Assembly (NCBI GenBank): GCA_017569285.1
Contig: CP069419.1
Span: 1,426,001 to 1,490,000, forward strand
Direction: 5' to 3'
DNA: 64,000 nucleotides
Source: Clostridiales bacterium
Lineage (GTDB): Bacteria; Bacillota; Clostridia; Christensenellales; Aristaeellaceae
The translations under genes and the position numbers were made by a program. Positions 42,605-51,318 of the stretch are shown piece by piece (position 1 is the first letter of the stretch; the number at the start of each line of letters is the position of its first letter). The notes beneath the pieces were generated by a model. The model was not told the DNA's origin. It did no database searches and saw nothing but the letters and a program-made list of their open reading frames with translations.

Positions 42605-43183
42605 TCACTTCCTGTTGCCCGTGTTCATCGCCGTATTGATCCCGCTGTGCACCCATACAAGGGCGCTTTCTGCCGCGTGGTCAAATGCCTGCTCCATCCG
42701 TTCCCGTTCTTCCCCTTCGCAGCGGCCCAGCACCCATTCCACCAGGTCCGCCCCCGCGGGCCGGTCCCCGGTCCCGATGCGGATCCGCGGAAAATCCTGG
42801 GTCCCGATGCAGCCGATGATGCTCCGCATGCCGTTGTGCGTGCCGGCTCCGCCGTTTTTCCGGATCCGGATGCTGCCAGGCGCCAGGTCGATATCGTCAT
42901 AGATCACCATCAGCCGTTCCGGAGGGCACCCGTACCGCCGGAGCAGCTGCTTCACACACTCCCCGCTGTGGTTCATATAGGTGGTCGGCTCACACAGGAT
43001 AATCTCCCGGTCCCCGTCCGCCGCCTTTGCGGTCATTCCCTTCAGCAGGAGCCGCTTCCGCAGGGAAACCCCCAGCTTCCCGGCCAGCTTTTCCATCACG
43101 TCAAATCCTGCGTTGTGCCGGGTGTGGGCATACTTTTCCCCCACATTTCCCAGCCCGACAATCAGGTAGATTTCCTTTCCCAT
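42605..43183 (-). CDS. pth: Peptidyl-tRNA hydrolase
   Basis: Recycles peptidyl-tRNA. The 192-residue protein starts MGKEIYLIVGLGNVG. Catalytic His lies in THRHNAGFDV-type sequence (HTRHNAGF), and the YMNHSGE and GGAGTHNGMRS motifs are present. GGGGAGA precedes the ATG at 43183. A 25-codon extension upstream is rejected. It is first gene of the pth-mfd-lspA-rluD-nitroreductase operon. Confidence 0.95.
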   Translation of the reverse strand: MGKEIYLIVGLGNVGEKYAHTRHNAGFDVMEKLAGKLGVSLRKRLLLKGMTAKAADGDREIILCEPTTYMNHSGECVKQLLRRYGCPPERLMVIYDDIDLAPGSIRIRKNGGAGTHNGMRSIIGCIGTQDFPRIRIGTGDRPAGADLVEWVLGRCEGEERERMEQAFDHAAESALVWVHSGINTAMNTGNRK

Positions 43184-43348
43184 ACCATTCTCCCCAAAAA
43201 CACCTTTTGGCGAAGAAGAGCTTCTCCTTCGCTGTGCACAGTTTCTCATGTTTTCCACAACCTGTCAAGAACAGAAGCAGTACTTTCAAAATCCGCCCGT
43301 TGGTGATATGATGCGTACCATAGAAACGCTGAGGCGGGAGGAAGAATC

Positions 43349-44353
43349 ATGAACCTGATCATCCCGAAAGACTACAACCCCGTGCTGGACCTGCGGGATA
43401 CCGAGATTGCCATCAAGCTCGTCAAGGACTTCTTCGAAACGGAGCTGGCCCGTGCCCTGAACCTGACCCGTGTTTCCGCGCCGATCATGGTCACGCCGGA
43501 GAGCGGCCTGAACGATAACCTCAACGGGGTGGAGCGTCCCGTATCCTTCGATGTGCTCGAAACCGGCCGCCAGGTGGAGATCGTCCACTCCCTGGCCAAG
43601 TGGAAGCGGCAGGCGCTGAAGACCTACGGCTTCTCCGTCGGCGAAGGTCTCTATACCGATATGAACGCCATCCGGCGCGATGAGATCACCGACAACATCC
43701 ACTCCATCTTCGTGGACCAGTGGGACTGGGAGCGGATCATGGCGCCTTCCGAGCGCAATGAGGCCTTCCTGCGGGATATCGTCAACCGGATTTACCTGAC
43801 CCTGCGCAAGACCGAGGGCTTTGTCTGCGCCCACTATCCGCACATCAAGCCGGAGCTTCCGGACAATATCACCTTCATCACCACCCAGGAACTCGAAGAC
43901 CGGTATCCGGACCTCTCCTCAAAAGAGCGGGAATATAAGGCAGCCAAAGAATACGGCGCCGTATTCCTGATGCAGGTGGGCGGCGCCCTGCGCAGCGGAA
44001 AACCGCATGACGGCCGCGCCCCGGACTATGACGACTGGAACCTGAACGGCGATATCCTGCTCTACGATCCGCTGCTGGACATCTCCCTGGAGGTTTCCTC
44101 CATGGGGATCCGCGTGGATCCGGAGGCCCTGCGCCGCCAGCTGAAAATCCGCGGCTGCGAGGAGCGTGCAGAGCTGCCCTTCCAGAAGGCGCTGCTGAAC
44201 GGCGAACTGCCCCAGACCATCGGCGGCGGTATCGGCCAGAGCCGCATGTGCGTTTACTTCCTCCGCAAAGCCCATGTAGGTGAAGTGCAGGCCAGCCTCT
44301 GGCCCGAAGATGTCCAGGAAGCCTGCCATAACGCCAATATTCCGCTGCTGTAA
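43349..44353 (+). CDS. asnA: Aspartate--ammonia ligase
   Basis: Makes asparagine from aspartate, ammonia and ATP. It is related to class II aspartyl-tRNA synthetases. The 334-residue protein matches AsnA along its length (DYNPVLDLRDTEIAIK, RVSAPIMVTPESGLND, GLYTDMNAIRRDE, GGGIGQSRMCVYFL). GGGAGGAAG precedes the ATG. It is monocistronic with a strong terminator. I saw no T-box in its short leader. Confidence 0.96.
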   Translation: MNLIIPKDYNPVLDLRDTEIAIKLVKDFFETELARALNLTRVSAPIMVTPESGLNDNLNGVERPVSFDVLETGRQVEIVHSLAKWKRQALKTYGFSVGEGLYTDMNAIRRDEITDNIHSIFVDQWDWERIMAPSERNEAFLRDIVNRIYLTLRKTEGFVCAHYPHIKPELPDNITFITTQELEDRYPDLSSKEREYKAAKEYGAVFLMQVGGALRSGKPHDGRAPDYDDWNLNGDILLYDPLLDISLEVSSMGIRVDPEALRRQLKIRGCEERAELPFQKALLNGELPQTIGGGIGQSRMCVYFLRKAHVGEVQASLWPEDVQEACHNANIPLL

Positions 44354-44366
44354 GCCTGCGGATGCA

Positions 44367-44402
44367 AAAACCAACCGGCGGTTTTCCGCCGGTTGGTTTT
44401 TT
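44367..44402. terminator. Bidirectional terminator between asnA and the L,D-transpeptidase gene
   Basis: AACCAACCGGCGG, the loop TTTT and CCGCCGGTTGGTT form a 13-bp stem with T after it on the plus strand and A before it (T on minus). It lies 4 bp from the stop of the leftward gene. Confidence 0.92.
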
Positions 44403-44405
44403 AAT

Positions 44406-45665
44406 TCACCGGTTGTTTTTCTGATTCACAGTATCAATCGCGGAGTGTCGCAGCTGCGGGGCGCAGTTGGGACACGGCGACAGTTTCCGGTAGGTGGAAT
44501 CCTCCAGCTCGCCATAGGTGAATTCCACGGTTTTCGAAGAACCGCGGATCCGCTCGCATTTCGGGCTGGAATGGTAATAGCTCTTGTCGCGCTTGGCGTT
44601 GTAATACAGGATCAGGCTGTCATCCGGATAGCCGAGTGTCCGTCCGGCGTCATCCCAGATGATCACCTTCGTGAAATCCTGTCCCTTTTTGCTTCCGTTG
44701 CTCAGGTGCTTCCACAGCCATTCATCATTGATGCCCTCCGGCGTCTTTTTCTGCTGCACCCGGATACATCCGTGGCTGGCTTTCTCGCCCAGGTAGCGCT
44801 CGCAGCGGGTATAGCTCCAGGTTGTATTGCCGCTGCTGTCCGTCCGCGGAACCTTCGGAACCTCGTGGATCAGGATCCCGTCATTGATCCGGATGGCGTT
44901 TTCGCAAAGCATATTCGCTTCGCCCTCTTCATCCTTCAGCGTCAGCCTTCCGGTCCAGCTGACCATCAGGAATTCACCCGCGGGTGTTTCGTTCCACGGG
45001 TTCTTTTTCTTGGGATTGTAGAAACCGGTGGAAACAAGCAGGGTGCTCAGCAGTTTTCCTTCCTGGAAAACATACATGCGCTGCTGCTGCTTGTCGATGA
45101 CGATGCCGTAGGTCTGGTCCACCGGCACTTCCTTCAGCAGTTCCGTTTTGACATAGCCCTGGAACAGCGTCGCCCAGACCTTGACCGGGGATCCTTCCAC
45201 GCTGGAGGAATACGCCTCGATCAGCGACCATTCCTCCCCGCGTTCCAGCACATGCACGCCCTGGCTGTCATAGGTCACGCAGCCCACATAGTCCTCGCAG
45301 TCCTCTTCCGGACGGGCCTGGACCTTGTGCTGCTGCCGCTGGTTTCCCGCAAGCACCGTCACCGGCTGGGTCAGCACTTCCCAGATCTCATCTTCGTCCA
45401 TCCAGCCCATCTTCATATTCCAGAAGCAGAGCGGGTGGTCGCATTTGACCGGGCTGTTCTCATTGGCCCGGTGGAATTCGATATCCTCCGCCCAGCCGAA
45501 AATGGTTTTCTCATCCTCGAGGATCACTTCATCCACAAAATCCACACCGAGGAGGTCCGCGATATCAATGTCCGGTTCCTCCGCCGCGGCCGGCAGACTG
45601 CAAAACAGGACAACCCCGGCCGACAAGGCCGCGATTGTCCTGCGGATATTGATGGTATTCTTCAC
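44406..45665 (-). CDS. Secreted L,D-transpeptidase (YkuD) with C-terminal Cys motif
   Basis: A 419-residue exported protein with a signal peptide (residues 1-28, ends PAAAEE), an SH3-like region (about 95-180), and a YkuD catalytic domain (about 185-340) with catalytic SHGCIRV (Cys300) and His267. It would form 3-3 peptidoglycan crosslinks or attach proteins. A C-terminal module with His365, Cys370, Cys398 and Cys401 (HxxxxC...CxxC) looks like a small zinc site. Start GTG at 45665 has GGAGA upstream. It lies 22 bp after the five-repeat wall protein and is cotranscribed. Confidence 0.87.
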   Translation of the reverse strand: MKNTINIRRTIAALSAGVVLFCSLPAAAEEPDIDIADLLGVDFVDEVILEDEKTIFGWAEDIEFHRANENSPVKCDHPLCFWNMKMGWMDEDEIWEVLTQPVTVLAGNQRQQHKVQARPEEDCEDYVGCVTYDSQGVHVLERGEEWSLIEAYSSSVEGSPVKVWATLFQGYVKTELLKEVPVDQTYGIVIDKQQQRMYVFQEGKLLSTLLVSTGFYNPKKKNPWNETPAGEFLMVSWTGRLTLKDEEGEANMLCENAIRINDGILIHEVPKVPRTDSSGNTTWSYTRCERYLGEKASHGCIRVQQKKTPEGINDEWLWKHLSNGSKKGQDFTKVIIWDDAGRTLGYPDDSLILYYNAKRDKSYYHSSPKCERIRGSSKTVEFTYGELEDSTYRKLSPCPNCAPQLRHSAIDTVNQKNNR

Positions 45666-45687
45666 AATCCGTTCTCCGTTCCCCTGC

Positions 45688-47952
45688 TTACTTCATCGCC
45701 TGCGTCGCCGCCCAGCCCTTGTCGATCATTTCCTGGTGGCTGGTCGCGTACGGTCCGATGTTGGTCACCTGCTCCTGCGTCCGGGGGAAGTGGATGCAGC
45801 TGTGGCCGTCAAAGTTGTTGTCCCGGATATGCTGGACTTCATGCGGCATGGAATGGGTGGATGCCATATACACGGAACCGTCTGCGAAAATCACCCATAC
45901 CGGCCGCGGGTTCCAGGTGTTCTTGCCGAATGCCCGCAGCATCTTGGCCGTGTCGTTCGCCGTCAGCGGCTCATTGTCCGCGTGCGCGCCGAGCGAGAAG
46001 ATATGGACCTGCCAGGAAATCCCGGTCTGGTAGTCATAAACGGTGGCATACGGATAGCTGCGGCAGACCGCCTTCACCGTCGTATACCAGTTGGCATAGA
46101 TCACCTTGGATGGATCCGGCCTTCCGGCAATCGTTCCGGTCTGTCCGGCCGGCTTCGGGGTTGCGGTGGCAGCCACGGGGGTCGCCGTCGGGGCGGCGGC
46201 CGTACCCAGCTTCGCCTGCGTCAGGCTGCCCGCGATTCCGTCCGCGGTCAGCTTGTTCTTCTTCTGGAAGGCAGCAACCGCGTCCCGGGTCTGGCTTCCG
46301 TAAACGCCGTCCGCGTTTCCGTTCAGGTACCCCAGGGCAATCAGCTTCCGCTGGAGCTCTTTCACCACGTCGCCGGAATCACCCTTCCGCAGGGTGGTGC
46401 TGACGGTCGTCCCGGATTTCGGGGTTGCGGTCGGTGCCGGGGTGGTTGTTGCCTGTGCGCCCGCACCGTACAGCTTCTTCTGGGTCAGTTCACCGGCCGC
46501 TCCGTCCGCGGTCAGTCCGTTTGCCCGCTGGAAAGCCTTCACCGCGGCAACCGTCTGCTTGCCGTAGTTGCCGTCCGCCTTTCCGGTCAGGTAACCCAGC
46601 TGGATCAGCGCTTCCTGCAGCTGGGCCACATCCTGTCCGGCACTGCCCTTGCGAAGGGTTTTCCAGACAATCGGCGCTTCGGTCACCGGAACGGGTGTAA
46701 CCAGTTCGTATACCGGGGTCGCGGTCGGCACCGGGGTGGCCGTCGGCACGGCCGGAGTGGGAGTCGCCTCCGCTTCCGCCAGCGTCTTCGCCGCGCTGCT
46801 GAACAGGACGTTATAGGTGCTCTTTCCCGCAACGCCGTCCGCCTGCAGGCCGTTCAGCGACTGGAACTTTTTCAGGGCTGCCACGCTGTTCTTTCCGAAT
46901 ATTCCGTCCGTCTTCCCGGTATAGTAGCCCAGGTCCTTCAGGCGCATCTGCACCGTCTTCGCGTCCTTGTTGGATGTTCCGGAGCGCACCGTTCCCTTGG
47001 GAACCGTGTAAACCGGTTCCGGCGTCGCGGTCGGCGTCGGCTTCGGGGTGGGCGTCGGCTTCGGGGTGGGCGTGCTGTCCGCGCTCAGCGCGGAAGTGTC
47101 ATAAATGGCTTTCTGGGTAGCGTCATCGGCAATGCCGGTGACCTTGATCCCGTTCTTCTTCTGGAAAGCCTGCACCGCGGACTTCGTTGCCGCATCAAAT
47201 GTGCTGATAATGGTTCCCTTGTAGAATCCGAGCTCCTGCAGGCGGGCCTGGAGCAGCTCCACTGCCTGGCCCATATTGCCCTGCTTCATGGTGACACCGG
47301 CCGCCGGGCTCAGCGTCTTGATTTTTGTTGCGGTGCCCGATGCGTTCTTGGGGCTGCCGGAATACAGGAACGCCTGGATATTCGCATCCATCAGGCCGGT
47401 ATCCGGATAGTTGTTCGTCCGCTGGAACGCGATCACCGCGTTTTCGGTCGCGGTGCCGAACATTCCGTCTGCGGTCCCCCGCAGGAAACCCAGCTCAATC
47501 AGCGCGTCCTGCAGGGCCCGTACCTCGGCGCCGGAGCTTCCGAGCCGCAGGATCACATATCCGCCGGCATTCTCCTCCGGGGTCAGGGTCGGAATCGGCG
47601 ACGGCGTTGCCGTCACCTTCACCTTGGTTTTCGACACCTTTTTCAGGACGATGAATTCGCTCTTCACATAGCCGGTATACTTGCCGTAATCGACTTCCGC
47701 CCAGTCACCCTTTGTGCCCCGGACGGATATTTCCGCGCCGGAGGGAATTTTCTTCAGAAGGGCGGAACGTGTGGACCGGCTGGCCCGCAGGTTCACCGTA
47801 TCCCGGGTCACCGTGGAATACGGATAGCTTTCGACGACTTCCATCTCTTCCGCTGCCGCCGTGCTGACCGGAATCTCCACTGCCAGGATGCAGATCATCA
47901 GCGCCATTGTCACCGCAAGCGCCGCGCTCATCCATTTTTTCAGCTGAGACAT
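45688..47952 (-). CDS. Secreted SH3/five-repeat PG-binding protein with unusual C-terminal domain
   Basis: A 754-residue exported protein: signal peptide (1-34), SH3 domain (about 45-103), five PG_binding_1 modules separated by Thr/Pro-rich linkers (starting about 130, 220, 325, 435 and 525), then a C-terminal domain (about 615-754). That domain has VYDYQTGISWQVHIFS, a His-rich stretch and GHSCIHF (His718, Cys720, His722). It resembles uncharacterised domains of other Firmicutes wall proteins, from memory. A nearby His and Cys could be a catalytic pair like that of YkuD, but this is a guess. It is cotranscribed with the L,D-transpeptidase. Confidence 0.82.
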   Translation of the reverse strand: MSQLKKWMSAALAVTMALMICILAVEIPVSTAAAEEMEVVESYPYSTVTRDTVNLRASRSTRSALLKKIPSGAEISVRGTKGDWAEVDYGKYTGYVKSEFIVLKKVSKTKVKVTATPSPIPTLTPEENAGGYVILRLGSSGAEVRALQDALIELGFLRGTADGMFGTATENAVIAFQRTNNYPDTGLMDANIQAFLYSGSPKNASGTATKIKTLSPAAGVTMKQGNMGQAVELLQARLQELGFYKGTIISTFDAATKSAVQAFQKKNGIKVTGIADDATQKAIYDTSALSADSTPTPKPTPTPKPTPTATPEPVYTVPKGTVRSGTSNKDAKTVQMRLKDLGYYTGKTDGIFGKNSVAALKKFQSLNGLQADGVAGKSTYNVLFSSAAKTLAEAEATPTPAVPTATPVPTATPVYELVTPVPVTEAPIVWKTLRKGSAGQDVAQLQEALIQLGYLTGKADGNYGKQTVAAVKAFQRANGLTADGAAGELTQKKLYGAGAQATTTPAPTATPKSGTTVSTTLRKGDSGDVVKELQRKLIALGYLNGNADGVYGSQTRDAVAAFQKKNKLTADGIAGSLTQAKLGTAAAPTATPVAATATPKPAGQTGTIAGRPDPSKVIYANWYTTVKAVCRSYPYATVYDYQTGISWQVHIFSLGAHADNEPLTANDTAKMLRAFGKNTWNPRPVWVIFADGSVYMASTHSMPHEVQHIRDNNFDGHSCIHFPRTQEQVTNIGPYATSHQEMIDKGWAATQAMK

Positions 47953-47984
47953 TCTGTCTTCCCCCCGCGTTGCAAAATGGGCAT

Positions 47985-48048
47985 AAAAAACCCGTTGACA
48001 TAAGTATACGCAATAATTTTACCTTCTGTATTGCGGAATGTCAACGGG
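47985..48048 (-). terminator. Terminator of rnc with a promoter in its loop
   Basis: CCCGTTGACAT (minus strand 48048-48038) pairs with ATGTCAACGGG (48001-47991), an 11-bp perfect stem with a 36-nt loop, followed by six T. The left arm contains the TTGACA of the next gene's promoter, and the loop contains its -10. Confidence 0.7.
48016..48044 (-). promoter_or_regulatory. SigA promoter of the two-gene wall-protein operon
   Basis: TTGACA (48039-48044) and TAAAAT (48016-48021) are 17 bp apart on the minus strand, about 65 bp upstream of the five-repeat wall protein. Confidence 0.8.
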
Positions 48049-48093
48049 ATTTATTAACCATTTTGTAATATTCTGTCATCTGACAGAAATATT

Positions 48094-48753
48094 TCAGTTC
48101 TTTCCGGCCTTCAGGTTCTCCAGTGCCCGGACTGCAGCTGCCTGTTCCGCCTGTTTCTTGGTCTTGCCGCTGCCGGTACCGATCACCTGACCTCCGTAGT
48201 ATACCGCCGCTTCGAAGACCGGTGCGTGCGGCGGACCGCTGGTGCCGGTAATGCGGTAGGTCGGGGTTTCGCCTCCGTTTTTCTGCAGTTCCTCCTGCAG
48301 CAGGCCTTTGCTGTCCTGCATGGGGCGGACCACTTCCTCCTCACCCGGCCAGCACCGTTCCATCACCCCGCGGGCAGCTTCCATGCCGCCGTCGAGATAT
48401 ACGGCGGCCAGCACGGCTTCCATCGCGTCGCACAGGACGCTCGGCTTTGTCCGGCCCCCGGTCAGTTCCTCGCCCCGGTCCATGATCAGGGCTTCCCCGA
48501 TCCCCAGCTTTTCCGCGATCTGGCTCAGCGACGCTTCGCAGACCAGCAGCGCCCGCAGGTGGGTCAGGGAGCCTTCGCGGTCTTCCGGATGCCGGCGGTA
48601 CAGCCGGTCGCTCATCAGGTACTGCAGCACCGCGTCGCCGAGGAATTCCAGGCGCTGGTTATCCTGTTTTCCCATGGACGGGTGCGTCAAAGCGCGGCGA
48701 AGCAGCGCTTCGTCGCGGAATGTGTACCCGAGGGCTTTCATGACCTTTTCCAT
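48094..48753 (-). CDS. rnc: Ribonuclease III
   Basis: Cuts double-stranded RNA in rRNA processing and mRNA decay. The 219-residue protein has the RNase III signature NQRLEFLGDAVL, the second acidic site DAMEAVLAAVYLD, and a C-terminal double-stranded RNA-binding domain (about 150-215). The stop of acpP and the start of rnc share one base (TAATG). plsX-acpP-rnc is a conserved order, though smc, which usually follows, is 10 kb away. Confidence 0.96.
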   Translation of the reverse strand: MEKVMKALGYTFRDEALLRRALTHPSMGKQDNQRLEFLGDAVLQYLMSDRLYRRHPEDREGSLTHLRALLVCEASLSQIAEKLGIGEALIMDRGEELTGGRTKPSVLCDAMEAVLAAVYLDGGMEAARGVMERCWPGEEEVVRPMQDSKGLLQEELQKNGGETPTYRITGTSGPPHAPVFEAAVYYGGQVIGTGSGKTKKQAEQAAAVRALENLKAGKN

Positions 48754-48983
48754 TATCCCTTGACTTTCGCGATATACTCCACCACGTCGCCGACGGTCTT
48801 CAGCTTCATGATCTGGTCGTCCTCCACCGTGATGCCGAAGGTGTCTTCCAGGTCCATGATCATTACCATGATGTTCGCGCTGTCGGCCTTCAGGTCTTCC
48901 ATCAGGCGGGATTCGGGCTTGATTTCGGCGGGATCCACCTTCAGCTGTTCAGCGATCATATTCTTGACTTTTTCAAAATCCAT
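48753..48983 (-). CDS. acpP: Acyl carrier protein
   Basis: A 76-residue four-helix carrier for fatty-acid synthesis. The phosphopantetheine serine lies in LKADSANIM, so the usual DSLD reads DSAN here. Acidic helix II (DLEDTFGITVED) is kept. GGAGGAG precedes the ATG. It is between plsX and rnc. Confidence 0.93.
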   Translation of the reverse strand: MDFEKVKNMIAEQLKVDPAEIKPESRLMEDLKADSANIMVMIMDLEDTFGITVEDDQIMKLKTVGDVVEYIAKVKG

Positions 48984-49041
48984 GGCTGCTCCTCCTCAAA
49001 TTCCCTTTTCGTAATATCGGTAACCGGCGGGACCGCCGGGA

Positions 49042-50043
49042 TTACCCCTGTGCCTGTTTGGCAACGCCTTCCTCGATGATCCGGACCACCTGCCCGTCGA
49101 TCATCTTGATGCACTGCCCGATTGCACTGCAGAACGCGTATGCGTTGCTGGAGCCGTGGGCCTTGACGACTGCGCCCTGGACGCCCAGCAGCGGCGCGCC
49201 GCCGATTTCGTCCGAGTCCATCGCCTTCTTTACCCGCCGGAATGCCGGCTTCGCGATCAGCCCGGCAATCTTCCCCCGGGTGTCAGCCATCAGCTCCTGC
49301 TTGATCATTCCCATCAGGGCCTTGGCCAGGCCTTCGGTATACTTCAGGATCAGGTTGCCGCCGAAACCATCCGTCACGACAACGTCCGCCTGGTCCAGCG
49401 GAATGTCCCGGGCTTCCACGTTTCCGACGAAATTGTACGGCGCTTTCTCCATCAGCGGATAGGTTTCCTTGACCAGGGCGTTCCCCTTTTCCGCTTCTGC
49501 GCCGATGTTCACCAGTCCGATACGGGGGTTCTTCATCCCCAGCACGCCCTTCATATAGGCATCGCCCATGATGCCGAACTGCACCAGGTATTCCGGCTTG
49601 CAGTCCACGTTCGCGCCGCAGTCGATCAGCAGAAAATGCCCCTTGCCGTTCGGAACCAGCGGAGCCAGTGCCGGGCGTTCAATACCCGGAATCCGCCCGA
49701 GGCGGAACATGCCGCCCGCCAGGGTTGCTCCGGTGGAGCCTGCGGAAACAAAGCCGTCCGCCTCGCCGCTGCGAACCTTCAGCATGCCCTGGACCGTCGC
49801 GCTGTTCACCTTTTTGCGCACGCCCATCACCGGGCTTTCATGGTTCGTGATGACTTCCGGGGCGTCCTCAATCGTCAGCCGGTCTTTCACGTCATCATAG
49901 TCTCCCAGGAAAGGGGTAATCTCATCCGGTTTCCCCGCCAGGATAATCTCCAGCCCGGGATACTTCCTCAGCGCCGCCAGCGATCCCCGGACCGGTGCTT
50001 CCGGGGCCAGGTCGCCGCCCATGGCATCCACATAAATCTTCAT
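49042..50043 (-). CDS. plsX: Phosphate acyltransferase PlsX
   Basis: Converts acyl-ACP to acyl-phosphate for phospholipid synthesis. The 333-residue protein starts MKIYVDAMGGDLAPEAPVRG and shows GRIPGIERPALA and VVTDGFGGNLILK, all typical. It is followed by acpP after 58 bp. Its position after the envelope cluster suggests possible cotranscription, but a 69-bp gap separates it from the upstream gene. Confidence 0.95.
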   Translation of the reverse strand: MKIYVDAMGGDLAPEAPVRGSLAALRKYPGLEIILAGKPDEITPFLGDYDDVKDRLTIEDAPEVITNHESPVMGVRKKVNSATVQGMLKVRSGEADGFVSAGSTGATLAGGMFRLGRIPGIERPALAPLVPNGKGHFLLIDCGANVDCKPEYLVQFGIMGDAYMKGVLGMKNPRIGLVNIGAEAEKGNALVKETYPLMEKAPYNFVGNVEARDIPLDQADVVVTDGFGGNLILKYTEGLAKALMGMIKQELMADTRGKIAGLIAKPAFRRVKKAMDSDEIGGAPLLGVQGAVVKAHGSSNAYAFCSAIGQCIKMIDGQVVRIIEEGVAKQAQG

Positions 50044-50112
50044 GTCCGTCCCACTCCCGTCATCTGTAAAAACTATCGCAGCCGCATTCCGCGGTCCGCT
50101 TTTTCCGTCTGG

Positions 50113-51300
50113 TTACTGCGGCAGCGAAAGCGAATACATCGTTTCACCGGAAGCCAGCAGCATTTTCCCGTCCGAAGTGATTCCGTAAAACGCCGTAATC
50201 TCCGCGCCGGCTGGTGTGGGGATCTGGTATCCGAAAAAGCGCTGGCTGCTCATGTCCGCCCGGTAGATGGTGTCTCCGGACGCGGCGTAGATATTCCCGT
50301 GGTAGATGGCCGCGCCGACACAGCTGGCCGGCAGGGTATACCGCTTGTCGATGTCCCCTTCCAGCGTACGCAGCTCAGAGATGATCTGTGAACTGCTCGT
50401 CTGCCCGGTCGGAGCCATCAGGATCCGGGCCCGTCCGCGCTCCGGAACCTCCGTGTCGATGACCTTCCATCCATATACGAGCATGGTGGCGTTTGTATCC
50501 TGCATGCCCTTATAGTCATATGTGTATACCTGCTGCGTGGTGAATACGCGGAGCTTCGCGTTTTCATACACCACCTTGTAGGTCAGGTCCTGGCCCAGCG
50601 AAACCCGCTGGTAGTTCATCTTGCCCACCTGGAATGTGTTCATGATGGTGTTTGCCGCGGTACTGTATACATCCAGCGACAGGGTCCACAGGTACTGTCC
50701 CTGGTCGCCGTAGAACCCGGTATCCAGCAGCATCAGCCCCTTGAAGTTCTCCTCCAGGTCCACCGGTGCGCCTTTCAGGTCCTTGATGCTCAGGATCGGC
50801 GAAGTTTCCTCCCCGATCACGACCGCGATATACCGTTCGCCCACGCGGGCAAACTGCACATTGCCTTCCAGCGTTTCATTGTACGTGGCGTTTCCGTTCT
50901 GGTCCACCAGGAAAAGCTGGGCGCCGGCCCAGATGGCCAGGTGGGACGGACCGACACTGAAGGAAATCTCACCGCCTGCCGGAAAACTCCACCGGATGGT
51001 TCCCGAGGAGGACAGGTGATGGATGTACATTCCGTCATAGTAGATCAGGCCGTCCCGGAACGGGGTCACATTCTGGTTGGAATAGCACGGAAGCCGGCTG
51101 ATGGTGATTTCCTTTCCCCGGCCATATCCCCGCAGGAAATGAATCCCCAGCAGAACTGCCACCACGATCGTCACAAGGATGATCCAGCTGCGGATCTGCC
51201 GCCGCCGCTGGTTTTCCTCCGACGCGGCGCGCTCCTCCGCGGCATTCCGGCTCCGGGTTCTGAAAATCTGGTCGTTGATTTTCTGGTTGTCCCTTGCCAT
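50113..51300 (-). CDS. Membrane-anchored beta-propeller-like protein (DUF5711 type)
   Basis: A 395-residue protein with a charged N-terminus, one transmembrane helix (about 37-57, IRSWIILVTIVVAVLLGIHF) and an extracellular all-beta region made of repeated units such as FRDGLIYYDGMYIHHLSSSG and GAAIYHGNIYAASGDTIYRA. It resembles the DUF5711 family known from Clostridia, recalled rather than searched. No function is established. AGAGGAG precedes the ATG. It is 18 bp after mrp. Confidence 0.75.
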   Translation of the reverse strand: MARDNQKINDQIFRTRSRNAAEERAASEENQRRRQIRSWIILVTIVVAVLLGIHFLRGYGRGKEITISRLPCYSNQNVTPFRDGLIYYDGMYIHHLSSSGTIRWSFPAGGEISFSVGPSHLAIWAGAQLFLVDQNGNATYNETLEGNVQFARVGERYIAVVIGEETSPILSIKDLKGAPVDLEENFKGLMLLDTGFYGDQGQYLWTLSLDVYSTAANTIMNTFQVGKMNYQRVSLGQDLTYKVVYENAKLRVFTTQQVYTYDYKGMQDTNATMLVYGWKVIDTEVPERGRARILMAPTGQTSSSQIISELRTLEGDIDKRYTLPASCVGAAIYHGNIYAASGDTIYRADMSSQRFFGYQIPTPAGAEITAFYGITSDGKMLLASGETMYSLSLPQ

Positions 51301-51318
51301 TTTCGGGCTCCTCTTGCG

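Noticed and set aside
38789-43306. A 1500-codon open frame opposite mfd and pth
   Set aside because: It spans two well-recognised genes on the other strand, is His/Gln/Arg-rich with no motif, and is expected from high third-position GC.
43184-43348. T-box leader before asnA
   Set aside because: The leader is short and lacks the AGGGTGGNACCGCG-type T-box sequence and a following terminator.
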